DNA of 33,625 nt from Pseudomonas kitaguniensis (GCF_009296165.1 NZ_VUAZ01000186.1:1-33625), one strand, 5' to 3'. Positions 1-8,037 are shown, counted from the first letter of the stretch. The notes: generated by a model from the letters alone, not told the origin. Numbers and translations are program-made.

Positions 1-205
1 GGCGGCAATGTCCAGTCACAAAGCCCTGCTCTCCCAAACATTGGAGGTCACTGTGGCAAGGGGCTGGCTACCACAGTGTTGATCTGTGTTGTCAGGCAGC
101 AAAAGCATCCCTCAGCAAACCCGGCTCGATTCAGGGGCGGCAATGCCCAGTCACAAAACCCTGCCCTCCCAAACACTGGAGGTCACTGTGGGAGGGGGCT
201 TGCTC
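1..205. repeat. Two direct copies of an intergenic repeat, 135 bases apart
   Basis: A segment of about 70 bases starting at position 1 (GGCGGCAATGTCCAGTCAC...) recurs from position 136 (GGCGGCAATGCCCAGTCAC...) with only scattered substitutions. Both copies run through CCCAAACA(T/C)TGGAGGTCACTGTG. The 135-base period suggests a tandem duplication whose spacer has diverged. The second copy runs into the GGGGGCTTGCTCCCGAT element at 188-225. No credible gene is seen in this stretch; the open frame crossing it on the plus strand is antisense to the DUF1289 gene. Confidence 0.7.
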
Positions 206-225
206 CCGATGGCGGTGGGTCAGTC
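188..225. repeat. Half-copy of REP/MITE-like palindromic element
   Basis: The sequence GTGGGAGGGGGCTTGCTCCC followed by GATGGCGGTGGGTCAGTC matches, almost base for base, the left arm of the palindrome at 3714-3799. Only one arm is present here. The stop codon of the DUF1289 gene (220-222 on the minus strand) lies inside the arm, so the element supplies the end of that gene. The family assignment to the short interspersed palindromes of fluorescent pseudomonads is from general knowledge. Confidence 0.7.
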
Positions 226-690
226 GGCAAACGCATCCCTGAGGAAACCGGGGGCGATGTAGCGTTGGTAGTGCGCTTCGGACAGGATGAAAAACTCCCG
301 GTCGATGGCGTCGCGCAGTTCCGGCAATGCCCAGTCGCGAAACTCCGGCAGCAGCACCATGCCGTAGGCTTCCAGGTTGGAAATCACCCGCGCGCCGCGC
401 GCGATCAATTGGTACGCCCAGCAGTACTCGGACTGGTGCGGCACGAAGCGGATCTTGCGTTGCTCCAGTTGCCCGCGCAGGGTTTTGGGGTCGAAGACCT
501 CCAGTTTACCGGCCATCACCTGCACCAACAGCTGCTCAAGCCGGAGCCAGACCGCGCGTTTCTCCTCTTCGTTATAACCATTCCACAGGATGACCTCGTG
601 GTGAAACCGCTTGCAGCCGCGGCACACAAGATCGCCGTAAACCGTGGAGCACAGGCCGACGCAGGGCGTTTTGATGGTGTGGTTGGACAT
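220..690 (-). CDS. DUF1289 domain protein
   Basis: A protein of 156 residues starting at the ATG at 690; a GTG four codons upstream (702) is possible, but the residues after the ATG (MSNHTIKTPCVGLC) look like the natural N-terminus. The N-terminal third carries four cysteines in the pattern C-x3-C-x(8)-C-x2-C (PCVGLC...VCRGC), the hallmark of DUF1289, a small putative metal-binding module. The remaining 110 residues are hydrophilic and helical-looking, without signal peptide or membrane segment, and I recognise no further domain. Its biochemical role is unknown. It is divergent from acnB with about 390 bases between them, an arrangement I recall from other Pseudomonas genomes. Its stop codon lies in a repeat arm, so the extreme C-terminus may vary between strains. 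Confidence 0.85.
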   Translation of the reverse strand: MSNHTIKTPCVGLCSTVYGDLVCRGCKRFHHEVILWNGYNEEEKRAVWLRLEQLLVQVMAGKLEVFDPKTLRGQLEQRKIRFVPHQSEYCWAYQLIARGARVISNLEAYGMVLLPEFRDWALPELRDAIDREFFILSEAHYQRYIAPGFLRDAFAD

Positions 691-702
691 GGGCAATGAC
701 AC

Positions 703-1084
703 GCAAATCAGCGAAACAGTGCGCCATGTTAGCCCTTTGTCTAAGGTTGATCACCCAGCAAACTTGGTTAGGCAACTTACCTTTAAATTTTTTTTGCCGT
801 AGAATCATCCGGCCTTGTAAGGCGCCAATAATCCGCTGGAAGCTGTTTTCAAAGCGTCACGAGCACAGTCGTTCCTTCAGAACGGTGTTGGCGCGGGCAT
901 GACCCGGTAGGTCAAACCCGCGCCAACCCTCATCAGCACCGTTCTGCAGGCGTAAAACTTTGAAAGCAGCTTCTGTGAGAAATGCCGGCAGCGCTGGCTT
1001 TGCGGCCCAAAAAGCCCCCGAGCGCACGCGTGCCGATCATTTCTGGATGAGCGTCCCGTGGGACCACTGATGAGGGTAATAACT
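703..1084 (+). promoter_or_regulatory. acnB leader with nested inverted repeat (839-973)
   Basis: No gene is seen here. A TAGAAT box at 800-805 is a plausible -10 element, though no good -35 is evident; it would give a leader of roughly 270 bases. Within it is a small hairpin (GCCTT-GT-AAGGC, 812-823) and then a large nested inverted repeat. The outer arms 839-854 and 958-973 pair over 16 positions with one mismatch, which is G-U in RNA. The inner arms 878-887 / 937-946 pair over 10 bases and 888-897 / 917-926 over 10, with a 10-base one-sided bulge. The acnB ribosome-binding site (GAGGG, 1072-1076) lies about 100 bases downstream. The fold is seen in the sequence; a regulatory role is inference. 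Confidence 0.55.
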
Positions 1085-3694
1085 GTGCTTGAAGCCTACC
1101 GCAAACATATCGAAGAGCGTGCAGCACTGGGTATCGTTCCCCAGCCGCTTAACGCCGAACAAACCGCAGGCCTGGTCGAGCTGCTGAAAAATCCCCCGGC
1201 TGGCGAAGAAGAATTCCTCGTTGACCTGATCACCAACCGCATTCCACCAGGCGTTGACGAAGCTGCCTACGTCAAGGCCGGTTTCCTGTCTGCCCTGGCC
1301 AAGGGCGAAGCCACTTCCCCCCTGATCGACAAAAAACGCGCTGTTGAACTGCTCGGCACCATGCAAGGCGGCTACAACATCGTTACGTTGGTCGAGCTGC
1401 TGGACGACGCTACGCTTGCGCCTGTCGCTGCCGCCCAACTCAAGCACACCCTGCTGATGTTCGATGCGTTCCACGACGTGGCTGAGAAAGCCAAGAACGG
1501 CAACCCGCACGCCAAAGCCGTGATCCAGTCCTGGGCTGACGGCGAGTGGTTCAAGAACCGCCCAACCCTGGCCGACAAGATCAGCCTGCGCGTGTTCAAG
1601 GTCACCGGCGAAACCAACACCGACGACCTCTCCCCTGCGCCTGATGCCTGGTCCCGCCCGGACATCCCGCTGCACGCCCTGGCCATGTTGAAAATGGCCC
1701 GTGAAGGCATCGTGCCGGACGAGCAAGGCAAAACTGGCCCGATGACGCAGATCGAAGAGATGCGCGGCCAGGGTTTCCCGATTGCCTACGTCGGTGACGT
1801 GGTCGGTACCGGTTCGTCGCGCAAGTCGGCAACCAACTCGGTGCTGTGGTTCTTCGGCGACGACGTGCCTTACGTGCCGAACAAGCGCGCCGGTGGCTTC
1901 TGCTTCGGCAGCAAGATCGCTCCAATCTTCTACAACACCATGGAAGATGCTGGCGCACTGCCAATCGAATTCGACGTCACCAACATGAACATGGGCGACG
2001 TGATCGACCTGTACCCGCATGCTGGCAAAGTCTGCAAGCACGGCACCGATGAAGTGCTGACCACCTTCGAAATGAAGACCCCGGTGCTGTTGGACGAAGT
2101 CCGCGCCGGCGGCCGTATCCCGCTGATCATCGGCCGTGGCCTGACTGAAAAAGCGCGTACCGAGCTGGGCCTGCCACCTTCGACCCTGTTCAAACTGCCG
2201 GAAGCGCCGGCTGAAAGCGACAAGGGCTTTACCCTGGCGCAGAAAATGGTCGGCCGCGCGTGCGGCCTCGAAGAAGGCAAAGGCGTTCGTCCTGGCACCT
2301 ACTGCGAACCGAAAATGACCACCGTGGGCTCGCAGGACACCACCGGTCCGATGACCCGTGATGAACTGAAAGACCTGGCGTGCCTGGGCTTCTCGACCGA
2401 CCTGGTGATGCAGTCTTTCTGCCACACCGCGGCCTATCCAAAGCCGATCGACGTGACCACCCACCACACGCTGCCTGACTTCATCATGACCCGTGGCGGC
2501 GTATCGCTGCGTCCGGGCGACGGCATCATCCACAGCTGGTTGAACCGCATGCTGCTGCCGGACACCGTCGGCACCGGTGGTGACTCGCACACCCGTTTCC
2601 CGATGGGCATCTCGTTCCCGGCCGGCTCCGGTCTGGTCGCGTTCGCCGCAGCCACTGGCGTCATGCCACTGGACATGCCGGAATCGATCCTGGTGCGCTT
2701 CAAAGGCAAAATGCAACCTGGCATCACCCTGCGTGACCTGGTGCACGCCATCCCTTACTACGCGATTCAGGCTGGCCTGCTGACCGTGGAGAAAAAGGGC
2801 AAGAAGAACGCCTTCTCCGGCCGCATCCTTGAAATCGAAGGCCTGAACGACCTGACGCTGGAACAAGCGTTTGAGCTGTCCGACGCCTCGGCCGAACGTT
2901 CGGCTGCCGGTTGCACCATCAAGCTGTCGAAAGCCTCCGTCACCGAGTACCTGAACTCCAACATCACCCTGCTGCGCTGGATGATCGGCGAAGGCTACGG
3001 CGATGCACGTACCCTGGAACGTCGCGCCCAAGCGATGGAAGCCTGGGTTGCCAACCCGGAGCTGATGGAAGCCGATGCCGACGCGGAATACGCCGAAATC
3101 ATCGAGATCGACCTGGCTGAAATCAACGAGCCAATCCTCTGCGCACCGAACGACCCGGACGATGCCCGTCTGTTGTCCAGCGTTGCCGGCGAGAAGATCG
3201 ACGAAGTGTTCATCGGCTCGTGCATGACCAACATCGGTCACTTCCGCGCTGCCGGCAAGTTGCTGGAGCAGGTCAAGGGCAAGCTGCCAACGCGTCTGTG
3301 GCTGTCGCCGCCGACCAAGATGGACGCTCACCAACTGACCGAAGAAGGCTACTACGGCATCTACGGCAAGGCTGGCGCGCGTATGGAAATGCCGGGCTGC
3401 TCGCTGTGCATGGGTAACCAGGCACGCGTAGAGCCGAACTCGACCGTGGTGTCGACGTCGACGCGTAACTTCCCGAACCGTCTGGGTGATGGCGCGAACG
3501 TCTACCTGGCTTCGGCTGAGCTGGCGGCGGTCGCCTCCACGCTGGGTCGCCTGCCGACCGTCGAAGAGTACATGGGTTACGCAGCGAAACTGGACACTAT
3601 GGCCAGTGACGTCTATCGCTACCTGAACTTCGACCAGATCGCCGAGTTCCGTAAAATCGCAGCAAGCGCCAACATTCCGGTGATTCAAGCCTAA
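1085..3694 (+). CDS. acnB: Aconitate hydratase B (bifunctional aconitase / 2-methylisocitrate dehydratase)
   Basis: AcnB interconverts citrate and isocitrate through cis-aconitate in the cytosol and can also handle 2-methylisocitrate. The protein has 869 residues from a GTG start preceded by GAGGG eight bases upstream; this gives the usual N-terminus (V/MLEAYRKHIEERAALGIVPQPL) and a length close to the 865 of E. coli AcnB. The N-terminal HEAT-like domain comes first, then the swivel domain, then the [4Fe-4S] catalytic domains, the order typical of B-type aconitases. The cluster ligands are visible as the Cys in FIGSCMTN and the pair in PGCSLCMGN near the C-terminus. It is a single-gene unit, with a structured leader upstream and a palindrome after the TAA. 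The long frame on the opposite strand is a codon-bias shadow. Confidence 0.97.
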   Translation: MLEAYRKHIEERAALGIVPQPLNAEQTAGLVELLKNPPAGEEEFLVDLITNRIPPGVDEAAYVKAGFLSALAKGEATSPLIDKKRAVELLGTMQGGYNIVTLVELLDDATLAPVAAAQLKHTLLMFDAFHDVAEKAKNGNPHAKAVIQSWADGEWFKNRPTLADKISLRVFKVTGETNTDDLSPAPDAWSRPDIPLHALAMLKMAREGIVPDEQGKTGPMTQIEEMRGQGFPIAYVGDVVGTGSSRKSATNSVLWFFGDDVPYVPNKRAGGFCFGSKIAPIFYNTMEDAGALPIEFDVTNMNMGDVIDLYPHAGKVCKHGTDEVLTTFEMKTPVLLDEVRAGGRIPLIIGRGLTEKARTELGLPPSTLFKLPEAPAESDKGFTLAQKMVGRACGLEEGKGVRPGTYCEPKMTTVGSQDTTGPMTRDELKDLACLGFSTDLVMQSFCHTAAYPKPIDVTTHHTLPDFIMTRGGVSLRPGDGIIHSWLNRMLLPDTVGTGGDSHTRFPMGISFPAGSGLVAFAAATGVMPLDMPESILVRFKGKMQPGITLRDLVHAIPYYAIQAGLLTVEKKGKKNAFSGRILEIEGLNDLTLEQAFELSDASAERSAAGCTIKLSKASVTEYLNSNITLLRWMIGEGYGDARTLERRAQAMEAWVANPELMEADADAEYAEIIEIDLAEINEPILCAPNDPDDARLLSSVAGEKIDEVFIGSCMTNIGHFRAAGKLLEQVKGKLPTRLWLSPPTKMDAHQLTEEGYYGIYGKAGARMEMPGCSLCMGNQARVEPNSTVVSTSTRNFPNRLGDGANVYLASAELAAVASTLGRLPTVEEYMGYAAKLDTMASDVYRYLNFDQIAEFRKIAASANIPVIQA

Positions 3695-3713
3695 GCTGTG
3701 TTGATGTAACAAA

Positions 3714-3799
3714 TGAGAGGGGGCTTGCTCCCGATTGCAGTGGGTCAGTCAATAGCTTCAGTGACTGATTCACCGCTATCGGGAGCAAGCCCCCTCTCA
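3714..3799. repeat. Palindromic REP/MITE-like element, possible bidirectional terminator
   Basis: Arms 3714-3751 and 3762-3799 are inverted copies matching at 34 of 38 positions, around a ten-base centre. The core is GAGGGGGCTTGCTCCCGAT. The element occupies almost the entire gap between the convergent acnB and sdaC stop codons. Its transcript would form a very stable hairpin whichever strand is read, so it could end both transcripts, although there is no T run. A half copy sits at 188-225. Confidence 0.85.
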
Positions 3800-3806
3800 C
3801 GTTGGC

Positions 3807-5083
3807 TCAAGCAATAAACGAATACACCAGTGCAGTAATCGCCACCAACCCCACCGCCGTCACGAACACGTTCGACGCCTGCCCACGGTACTTGGCCATC
3901 GCCGGCACCTTGCGGATCGCGTACATCGGCATCAAGAACAAAATCGACGCGATAATCGGACCGCCCATGGTTTCGATCATCCCCAGAATGCTCGGGTTCA
4001 ACGTCGCCACAGCCCAGCACACCACCAGCATAAACGCAGCCGTCATGCGGTCCAGCACCTTGGCGGCCGGACGTCGACCCGTCTTCAACACCAACCCTTT
4101 AAGACCCTCACTGGCGCCGATGTAATGGCCCAGGAACGACTTGGCAATCGCCACAAACGCAATCAACGGCGCGGCAAACGCAATGGTCGGGTTATCAAAA
4201 TGGTTGGCCAGGTACGACAGGATCGACAGGTTCTGCGCTTTCGCTTCAGCCAACTGCGCCGGCGACAGGGTCAGCACGCAGCTGAACACGAAGAACAGCA
4301 CCATCACCACCATCAGCAAGTGCGCACGCGACAGAATCTGCGAGCTGCGCTCATCGGCATGCGCGCCGTACTGGCGCTTCTGGTCCACCGCAAACGCGGA
4401 AATGATCGGTGAGTGGTTGAACGAGAACACCATCACCGGAATCGCCAGCCACAGCGTGCTGAGCAACGCTGAGGGCGCCGGCACTTCAGTTGCGGTGCTG
4501 AGGATGCCGCCGTTCCAGTGCGGGATCAGGTACACCGCCAAAAACAGCAACGCGACGATAAACGGATACACCATCAGGCTCATGGCCTTGACGATCACTT
4601 GCTCACCGCAGCGCACCACGCCAGCAGGCCGAGGATCAGCACAAACGCCAGGATCGCGCGAGGCGGCGGCATGATGTGCAGTTGGTGTTCCATGAAGCTG
4701 CCGACGGTGTTGGTCAGCGCCACGCTGTAGATCAGCAGGATCGGGAAGATCGCGAAAAAGTACAGCAAGGTGATCAGTGCACCGGCCGTGAGCCCGAAGT
4801 GTTCTTCAACCACGTCGGTAATGTCGGAGCCTTCACGGCCGGACAGTACGAAACGGGTCAGCCCGCGGTGGGCAAAGAAGGTCATCGGGAATGCCAGCAG
4901 CGCCAGGATCACCAGCGGCCAGAAGCCTCCCAGGCCCGCGTTGATGGGTAAAAACAAAGTGCCGGCGCCAATGGCGGTGCCGAACAAGCCGAGCATCCAG
5001 GTGGTGTCCTGGCGGCTCCAGCGTGTGAGGGTTGCAGGTGTCGTTGCATAGCGTTCGTCGACGCTATTGGCATGATCATTCAT
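3807..5083 (-). pseudogene. sdaC: Serine transporter SdaC (HAAAP family), broken by one missing base
   Basis: The product would be an inner-membrane proton-coupled serine transporter of the hydroxy/aromatic amino acid permease family. The N-terminal part (5083 down to about 4622) reads DTTWMLGLFGTAIGAG, then FAHRGLTRFVLSG and DVVEEHFG, very close to E. coli SdaC. At about 4620 the frame closes after LLAW. The next frame continues with VRCGEQVIVKAMS, the exact expected continuation, and runs to the end. Restoring one G (TGG-GTG-CGC instead of TGG-TGC-GC) gives a full protein of about 425 residues with about 11 hydrophobic segments. ATG 5083 is preferred over a GTG at 5107 because GGAG lies ten bases before it. 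No other damage is visible, so this is either a sequencing error or a very recent mutation. Confidence 0.88.
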
Positions 5084-5118
5084 CCGGTCGGATCTCCGCA
5101 TTTCCACAGCCGGGACGA

Positions 5119-5163
5119 GTCAGAAAAACCTGACAGGCAGCGCCCCGACCGTAACAGGGGCGC
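5119..5163 (-). promoter_or_regulatory. Two hairpins in the sdaC leader
   Basis: Upstream of sdaC, read on the minus strand, there is a perfect 7-base stem GCGCCCC/GGGGCGC with a 10-base loop (5140-5163). Five bases later comes a 5-base stem GTCAG-GTTTTT-CTGAC (5119-5134). The start codon is 36 bases further on. The arrangement could be a leader attenuator or an mRNA-stabilising structure. I match it to no known riboswitch class, and nothing else is recognisable between 5084 and 5306. Confidence 0.4.
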
Positions 5164-5306
5164 GATTGTCCGGGATTATCGTGAGTATGCAAAGACTTAG
5201 CTGAGGAATGGTGCTGCGGTGCAACCTCTCAACGGCGGCTATAAACCACGCGTTTCATGGATTTTTCGCCCTCTGCCAGCAGTTTTTCAGGGTATTTTGA
5301 GGCGGT

Positions 5307-6257
5307 TCAACTCAAGAACTCCAGACCCCGCTGATTGATCACCGGCACGCTCTCCAGCAAGTAACGCCTGAAGTTCGCCAGTGTCGCATTGCTGTTGCTG
5401 CGCTTCGGCCACACCAGGTAATAGCTGTCGCCGGTGCTGACGGCTTTGTTAAAGGGCAGCACCAACGCGCCCTTCACCAGCTCATCACCCACCAGCGTCA
5501 GGTCGCCCATGGACACGCCACGGCCTTGAATGGCGGCTGATATGCCCAGCTCCAACGTGTCGAAAATTTTGCCTTTCTGCCACGAAACGGCGGCGATCAT
5601 GCCCACGCGTTCCAACCAGCACTGCCAGTCACGCCGGTCTCGGGACGGGTGGATCAACCCGGCGGAGAACACATCTTGCGCACTCAAGTTACGCTGTTCG
5701 AGCAAGCCGGGTGAACAGACAGGGATCAGCCACTCATCAAACAGTTTAATCGACTCAAGGTCGCTGGAAAATCGCCCATTGCCTAACAGCACAGCGCAAT
5801 CGAACGGTTCTATATCGAAGTTGACAAAGTCTACGTCCATCCATTCGCTGGACAACTGAACCTGCTCTTCAGTGTCCAACGTGTTGAACGTATCAAGTAC
5901 CTGTAACAACCAGCGCATGGTCAAGGTAGAGGGCGCCTTGACGCGCAGTATTTTCTCCTTGCGGCTGATAGTCGTGCAGGCTTGTTCAATCAATCGAAAA
6001 CCAATCTTGAGTTCCTGCGCCAACAACTTTCCGGCCTGGGTCAAATAGATTCTTGGCCCTCTGCGTTCGAACAGCGCGCAGCCAAAATGCTCTTCAAGGG
6101 TTTTCACGTGGCGGCTGACGGCACTTTGAGTAATAAAAAGATGATCAGCAGCCAATGTGAATGAACTGAAACGTGCCGCCAGCTCAAAAGCACGCAGTGC
6201 ATACAGCGGCGGCAGGCGGCGTGGCGTGTGATCTAGAGCATCATGACTCATACTCAT
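5307..6257 (-). CDS. LysR-type transcriptional regulator (GcvA/AmpR-like subgroup)
   Basis: A 316-residue regulator, the normal length for LysR proteins. The N-terminal winged helix-turn-helix is clear: PLYALRAFELAARFSSFTLAA, then ITQSAVSRHVKTLEEHFG and LFERRGPRIYLTQAG, in residues about 18-75. The rest is the periplasmic-binding-protein-like effector domain, with VKAPSTLTMRWLL starting its first lobe. The first ATG is preceded by AGGA nine bases upstream; a second ATG two codons later also has a good site (AAGG, six bases). It is transcribed divergently from the hydroxylase-LysE pair across a 180-base gap, the classic layout in which a LysR protein controls its neighbour and itself. The effector cannot be told from sequence; an amino acid or its hydroxylated derivative is an inference from the neighbours. 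Confidence 0.92.
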   Translation of the reverse strand: MSMSHDALDHTPRRLPPLYALRAFELAARFSSFTLAADHLFITQSAVSRHVKTLEEHFGCALFERRGPRIYLTQAGKLLAQELKIGFRLIEQACTTISRKEKILRVKAPSTLTMRWLLQVLDTFNTLDTEEQVQLSSEWMDVDFVNFDIEPFDCAVLLGNGRFSSDLESIKLFDEWLIPVCSPGLLEQRNLSAQDVFSAGLIHPSRDRRDWQCWLERVGMIAAVSWQKGKIFDTLELGISAAIQGRGVSMGDLTLVGDELVKGALVLPFNKAVSTGDSYYLVWPKRSNSNATLANFRRYLLESVPVINQRGLEFLS

Positions 6258-6437
6258 CCTTACCCATCCTTTTTTTCTGCTTTTAAAGGCAGCGAATTTG
6301 CCAAATACTTAGCGGCATAAATAAGACTTATAAAAATCGGAAAGCGGATCAGCCCTATTTCGACTACTTAATTTGTGTATCGGACGCTTATTCCTCTGCA
6401 GCCCTTACTCTAGTTAACACATAGCAGACTCCTTAAA
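6258..6437. promoter_or_regulatory. Divergent LysR / hydroxylase promoter region
   Basis: This AT-rich gap separates two divergent genes and must hold both promoters. A perfect 11-base palindrome, ATAAG-A-CTTAT (6321-6331), embedded in further A/T, is a candidate LysR operator of the T-N11-A type, about 107 bases before the hydroxylase start. The hydroxylase ATG (6438) has no recognisable Shine-Dalgarno sequence, being preceded by GACTCCTTAAA. No exact promoter boxes are claimed. Confidence 0.4.
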
Positions 6438-7328
6438 ATGCCCGATTTCGATCATATTCTGTCCCGCAGCATCACTCACACAAAACTCGACGAACCCCTT
6501 CAGTCGGCCCTCTTAAATTTTCGGTTATTTGGTAATAAAAAAGGTTACCTGCACCTCGAAAACTTACCCATTGGTGATATTCCGCCCACGCCCATGGACC
6601 GTGCCACGCTGCAAAAAAATTGCACAATAAGCGAACATACAATTCTTAAAGCAACGGCTGTACTGGGTGATCCGATCGGCTATATACAAGAGTCGAACGG
6701 CGACATTATCAACAACTTTTTTCCGCAAAAAAAACACTCCAAAGACACTAACTCAGACAGCTATGACTGTGAGCTGGAGTTGCACACCGAAAACGCATTT
6801 CATACTGTTTCACCTGATTATCTGGTGCTCTTGTGCCTGCGCCAGGATCCGGCTGCCGAGGCAGCAACCTTTATCAGTTCCATCGACCGTATTCGCGACC
6901 ACCTTACGCCTGACGACATCCGCTATTTCCTCGAAGAAAAATACAATTTCCTTTCGGACTATTGCATCACAGAAAAAAACTGTCGCATTGACATCAACCA
7001 AAAACAAACCGTTCTCTACGGTGATCCTGACGCTCCGTTCTTTCGCTTCGACCCTCAGTTCATGGTCGCGCGGAGCAAATCCGCGCAAATGAAGTTGGAG
7101 GTGTTGCGCAAGGCCGCCTGGCAAGTGGCGGAGCCCGTGCACATGAAGGCCGGCGACCTGCTGATTATCGACAACCGTAAAACCGCCCATGCACGCAGTG
7201 CCTTTTCGGCCAATCTGGATGGCAATGATCGCTGGATGCAGCGCACCTTCGCTGTGACCGGCTACCGCCACTACGCGCAAAAATTCGGAAAAAACCAACG
7301 CGTACTTGATCTGGTAACCAGCCGATGA
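6438..7328 (+). CDS. Fe(II)/2-oxoglutarate-dependent amino-acid hydroxylase (clavaminate synthase / AsnO / VioC-like)
   Basis: A 296-residue member of the clavaminate-synthase-like (TauD/TfdA) fold, whose known members (VioC on arginine, AsnO on asparagine, lysine dioxygenases) hydroxylate unactivated carbons of free amino acids. The facial triad is visible: H116 and E118 in ELHTENAFH and the distal H251 in DNRKTAHARSAF. R265 and R269 (DRWMQRTFAV) lie where arginines bind 2-oxoglutarate in VioC-type enzymes. The LVLLCLRQD segment after the HTE motif is also typical of this subgroup. It is somewhat shorter than VioC (about 350), mainly at the N-terminus. Its stop overlaps the start of a LysE exporter (ATGA), so the two are probably translated together, under the divergent LysR gene. 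Substrate is unknown; taurine or 2,4-D type activity is unlikely given the HTE rather than HxD motif. Its base composition is visibly more AT-rich than the NRPS or acnB. Confidence 0.85.
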   Translation: MPDFDHILSRSITHTKLDEPLQSALLNFRLFGNKKGYLHLENLPIGDIPPTPMDRATLQKNCTISEHTILKATAVLGDPIGYIQESNGDIINNFFPQKKHSKDTNSDSYDCELELHTENAFHTVSPDYLVLLCLRQDPAAEAATFISSIDRIRDHLTPDDIRYFLEEKYNFLSDYCITEKNCRIDINQKQTVLYGDPDAPFFRFDPQFMVARSKSAQMKLEVLRKAAWQVAEPVHMKAGDLLIIDNRKTAHARSAFSANLDGNDRWMQRTFAVTGYRHYAQKFGKNQRVLDLVTSR

Positions 7329-7954
7329 ACTCGTTGCACCTGACCTTTGCCCTCGCCGTATTTTTCCTGATTGCCTCTCCTGGTCCGGTGGTGGCATTGG
7401 TCATCTCCGACGCCAAGCATGCCTGGCCTGCAGCCACTATCACGGGGGGTGTGGTGTCCGCCCAATTATTGCTGCTGATGACCCTGACACTCATCTACAC
7501 CGCGCTGGACGTCAGCCCGGTTCTGCTTGATTGGGGCCAATTGGTCGGCGGCCTCTACTTGGCCTGGTTGGGCATAACCGCCCTGCTGCGTAAGGCCGAC
7601 GGACCTGCAAGCATTCAATACAGTCAACGGCACTTTTTCTGGCGAGCCCTTAAAGTCGGTTTGTCGAACCCCAAAGACATTCTGTTTTTCCTGGCTTTCC
7701 TGCCCGGCTTCATCGAACCCGGCGGTAGCTTCCTCCAGCAGGGCCTGATACTGGCAGTGATCTGGGGCGTCATCGATGCCTCAATATTACTGGCCTACGG
7801 TGCGGTCTCCCGACAACTGTTGCCCTATAACGACGTGCAAAAAATCATGGCCAAGGCACCGGGTATTTTTCTGCTTGCGATTGGCCTGTTGTCGATTTAC
7901 ATGGGCACCGAAAAACTGCTGGCCGTGAAAAACGTACAACTTATTTTTAACTAG
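7325..7954 (+). CDS. LysE/RhtB-family amino-acid exporter
   Basis: A 209-residue inner-membrane protein with about six hydrophobic segments, the standard size for LysE/RhtB exporters. The family signature near the N-terminus is clear (FFLIASPGPVVALVISDA), followed by GLYLAWLGITALLR and the conserved GLSNPKDILFFLAFLPGFI. These proteins export free amino acids or derivatives using the proton gradient. The ATG overlaps the hydroxylase TGA by four bases (ATGA), so translational coupling is expected. The physical link suggests it exports the hydroxylase product or excess substrate; that is inference. No terminator is evident between it and the LuxR-type gene 83 bases downstream. Confidence 0.9.
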   Translation: MNSLHLTFALAVFFLIASPGPVVALVISDAKHAWPAATITGGVVSAQLLLLMTLTLIYTALDVSPVLLDWGQLVGGLYLAWLGITALLRKADGPASIQYSQRHFFWRALKVGLSNPKDILFFLAFLPGFIEPGGSFLQQGLILAVIWGVIDASILLAYGAVSRQLLPYNDVQKIMAKAPGIFLLAIGLLSIYMGTEKLLAVKNVQLIFN

Positions 7955-8037
7955 TCGTTCGCACTGATCTGTGGCTCGTGCCAATCAAACTCACCTAACC
8001 GTTCCCCCTTTCAACCCTGAAACATCCGGTGAAAATG

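Noticed and set aside
76..699. 207-residue plus-strand frame at the left end
   Set aside because: It crosses the intergenic repeats and is antisense to the DUF1289 gene, which has a recognisable cysteine motif.
1037..3712. 891-residue open frame on the minus strand opposite acnB
   Set aside because: It is a codon-bias shadow of acnB: His/Arg/Gln-rich, no domain, and it runs nearly the full length of a certain gene.
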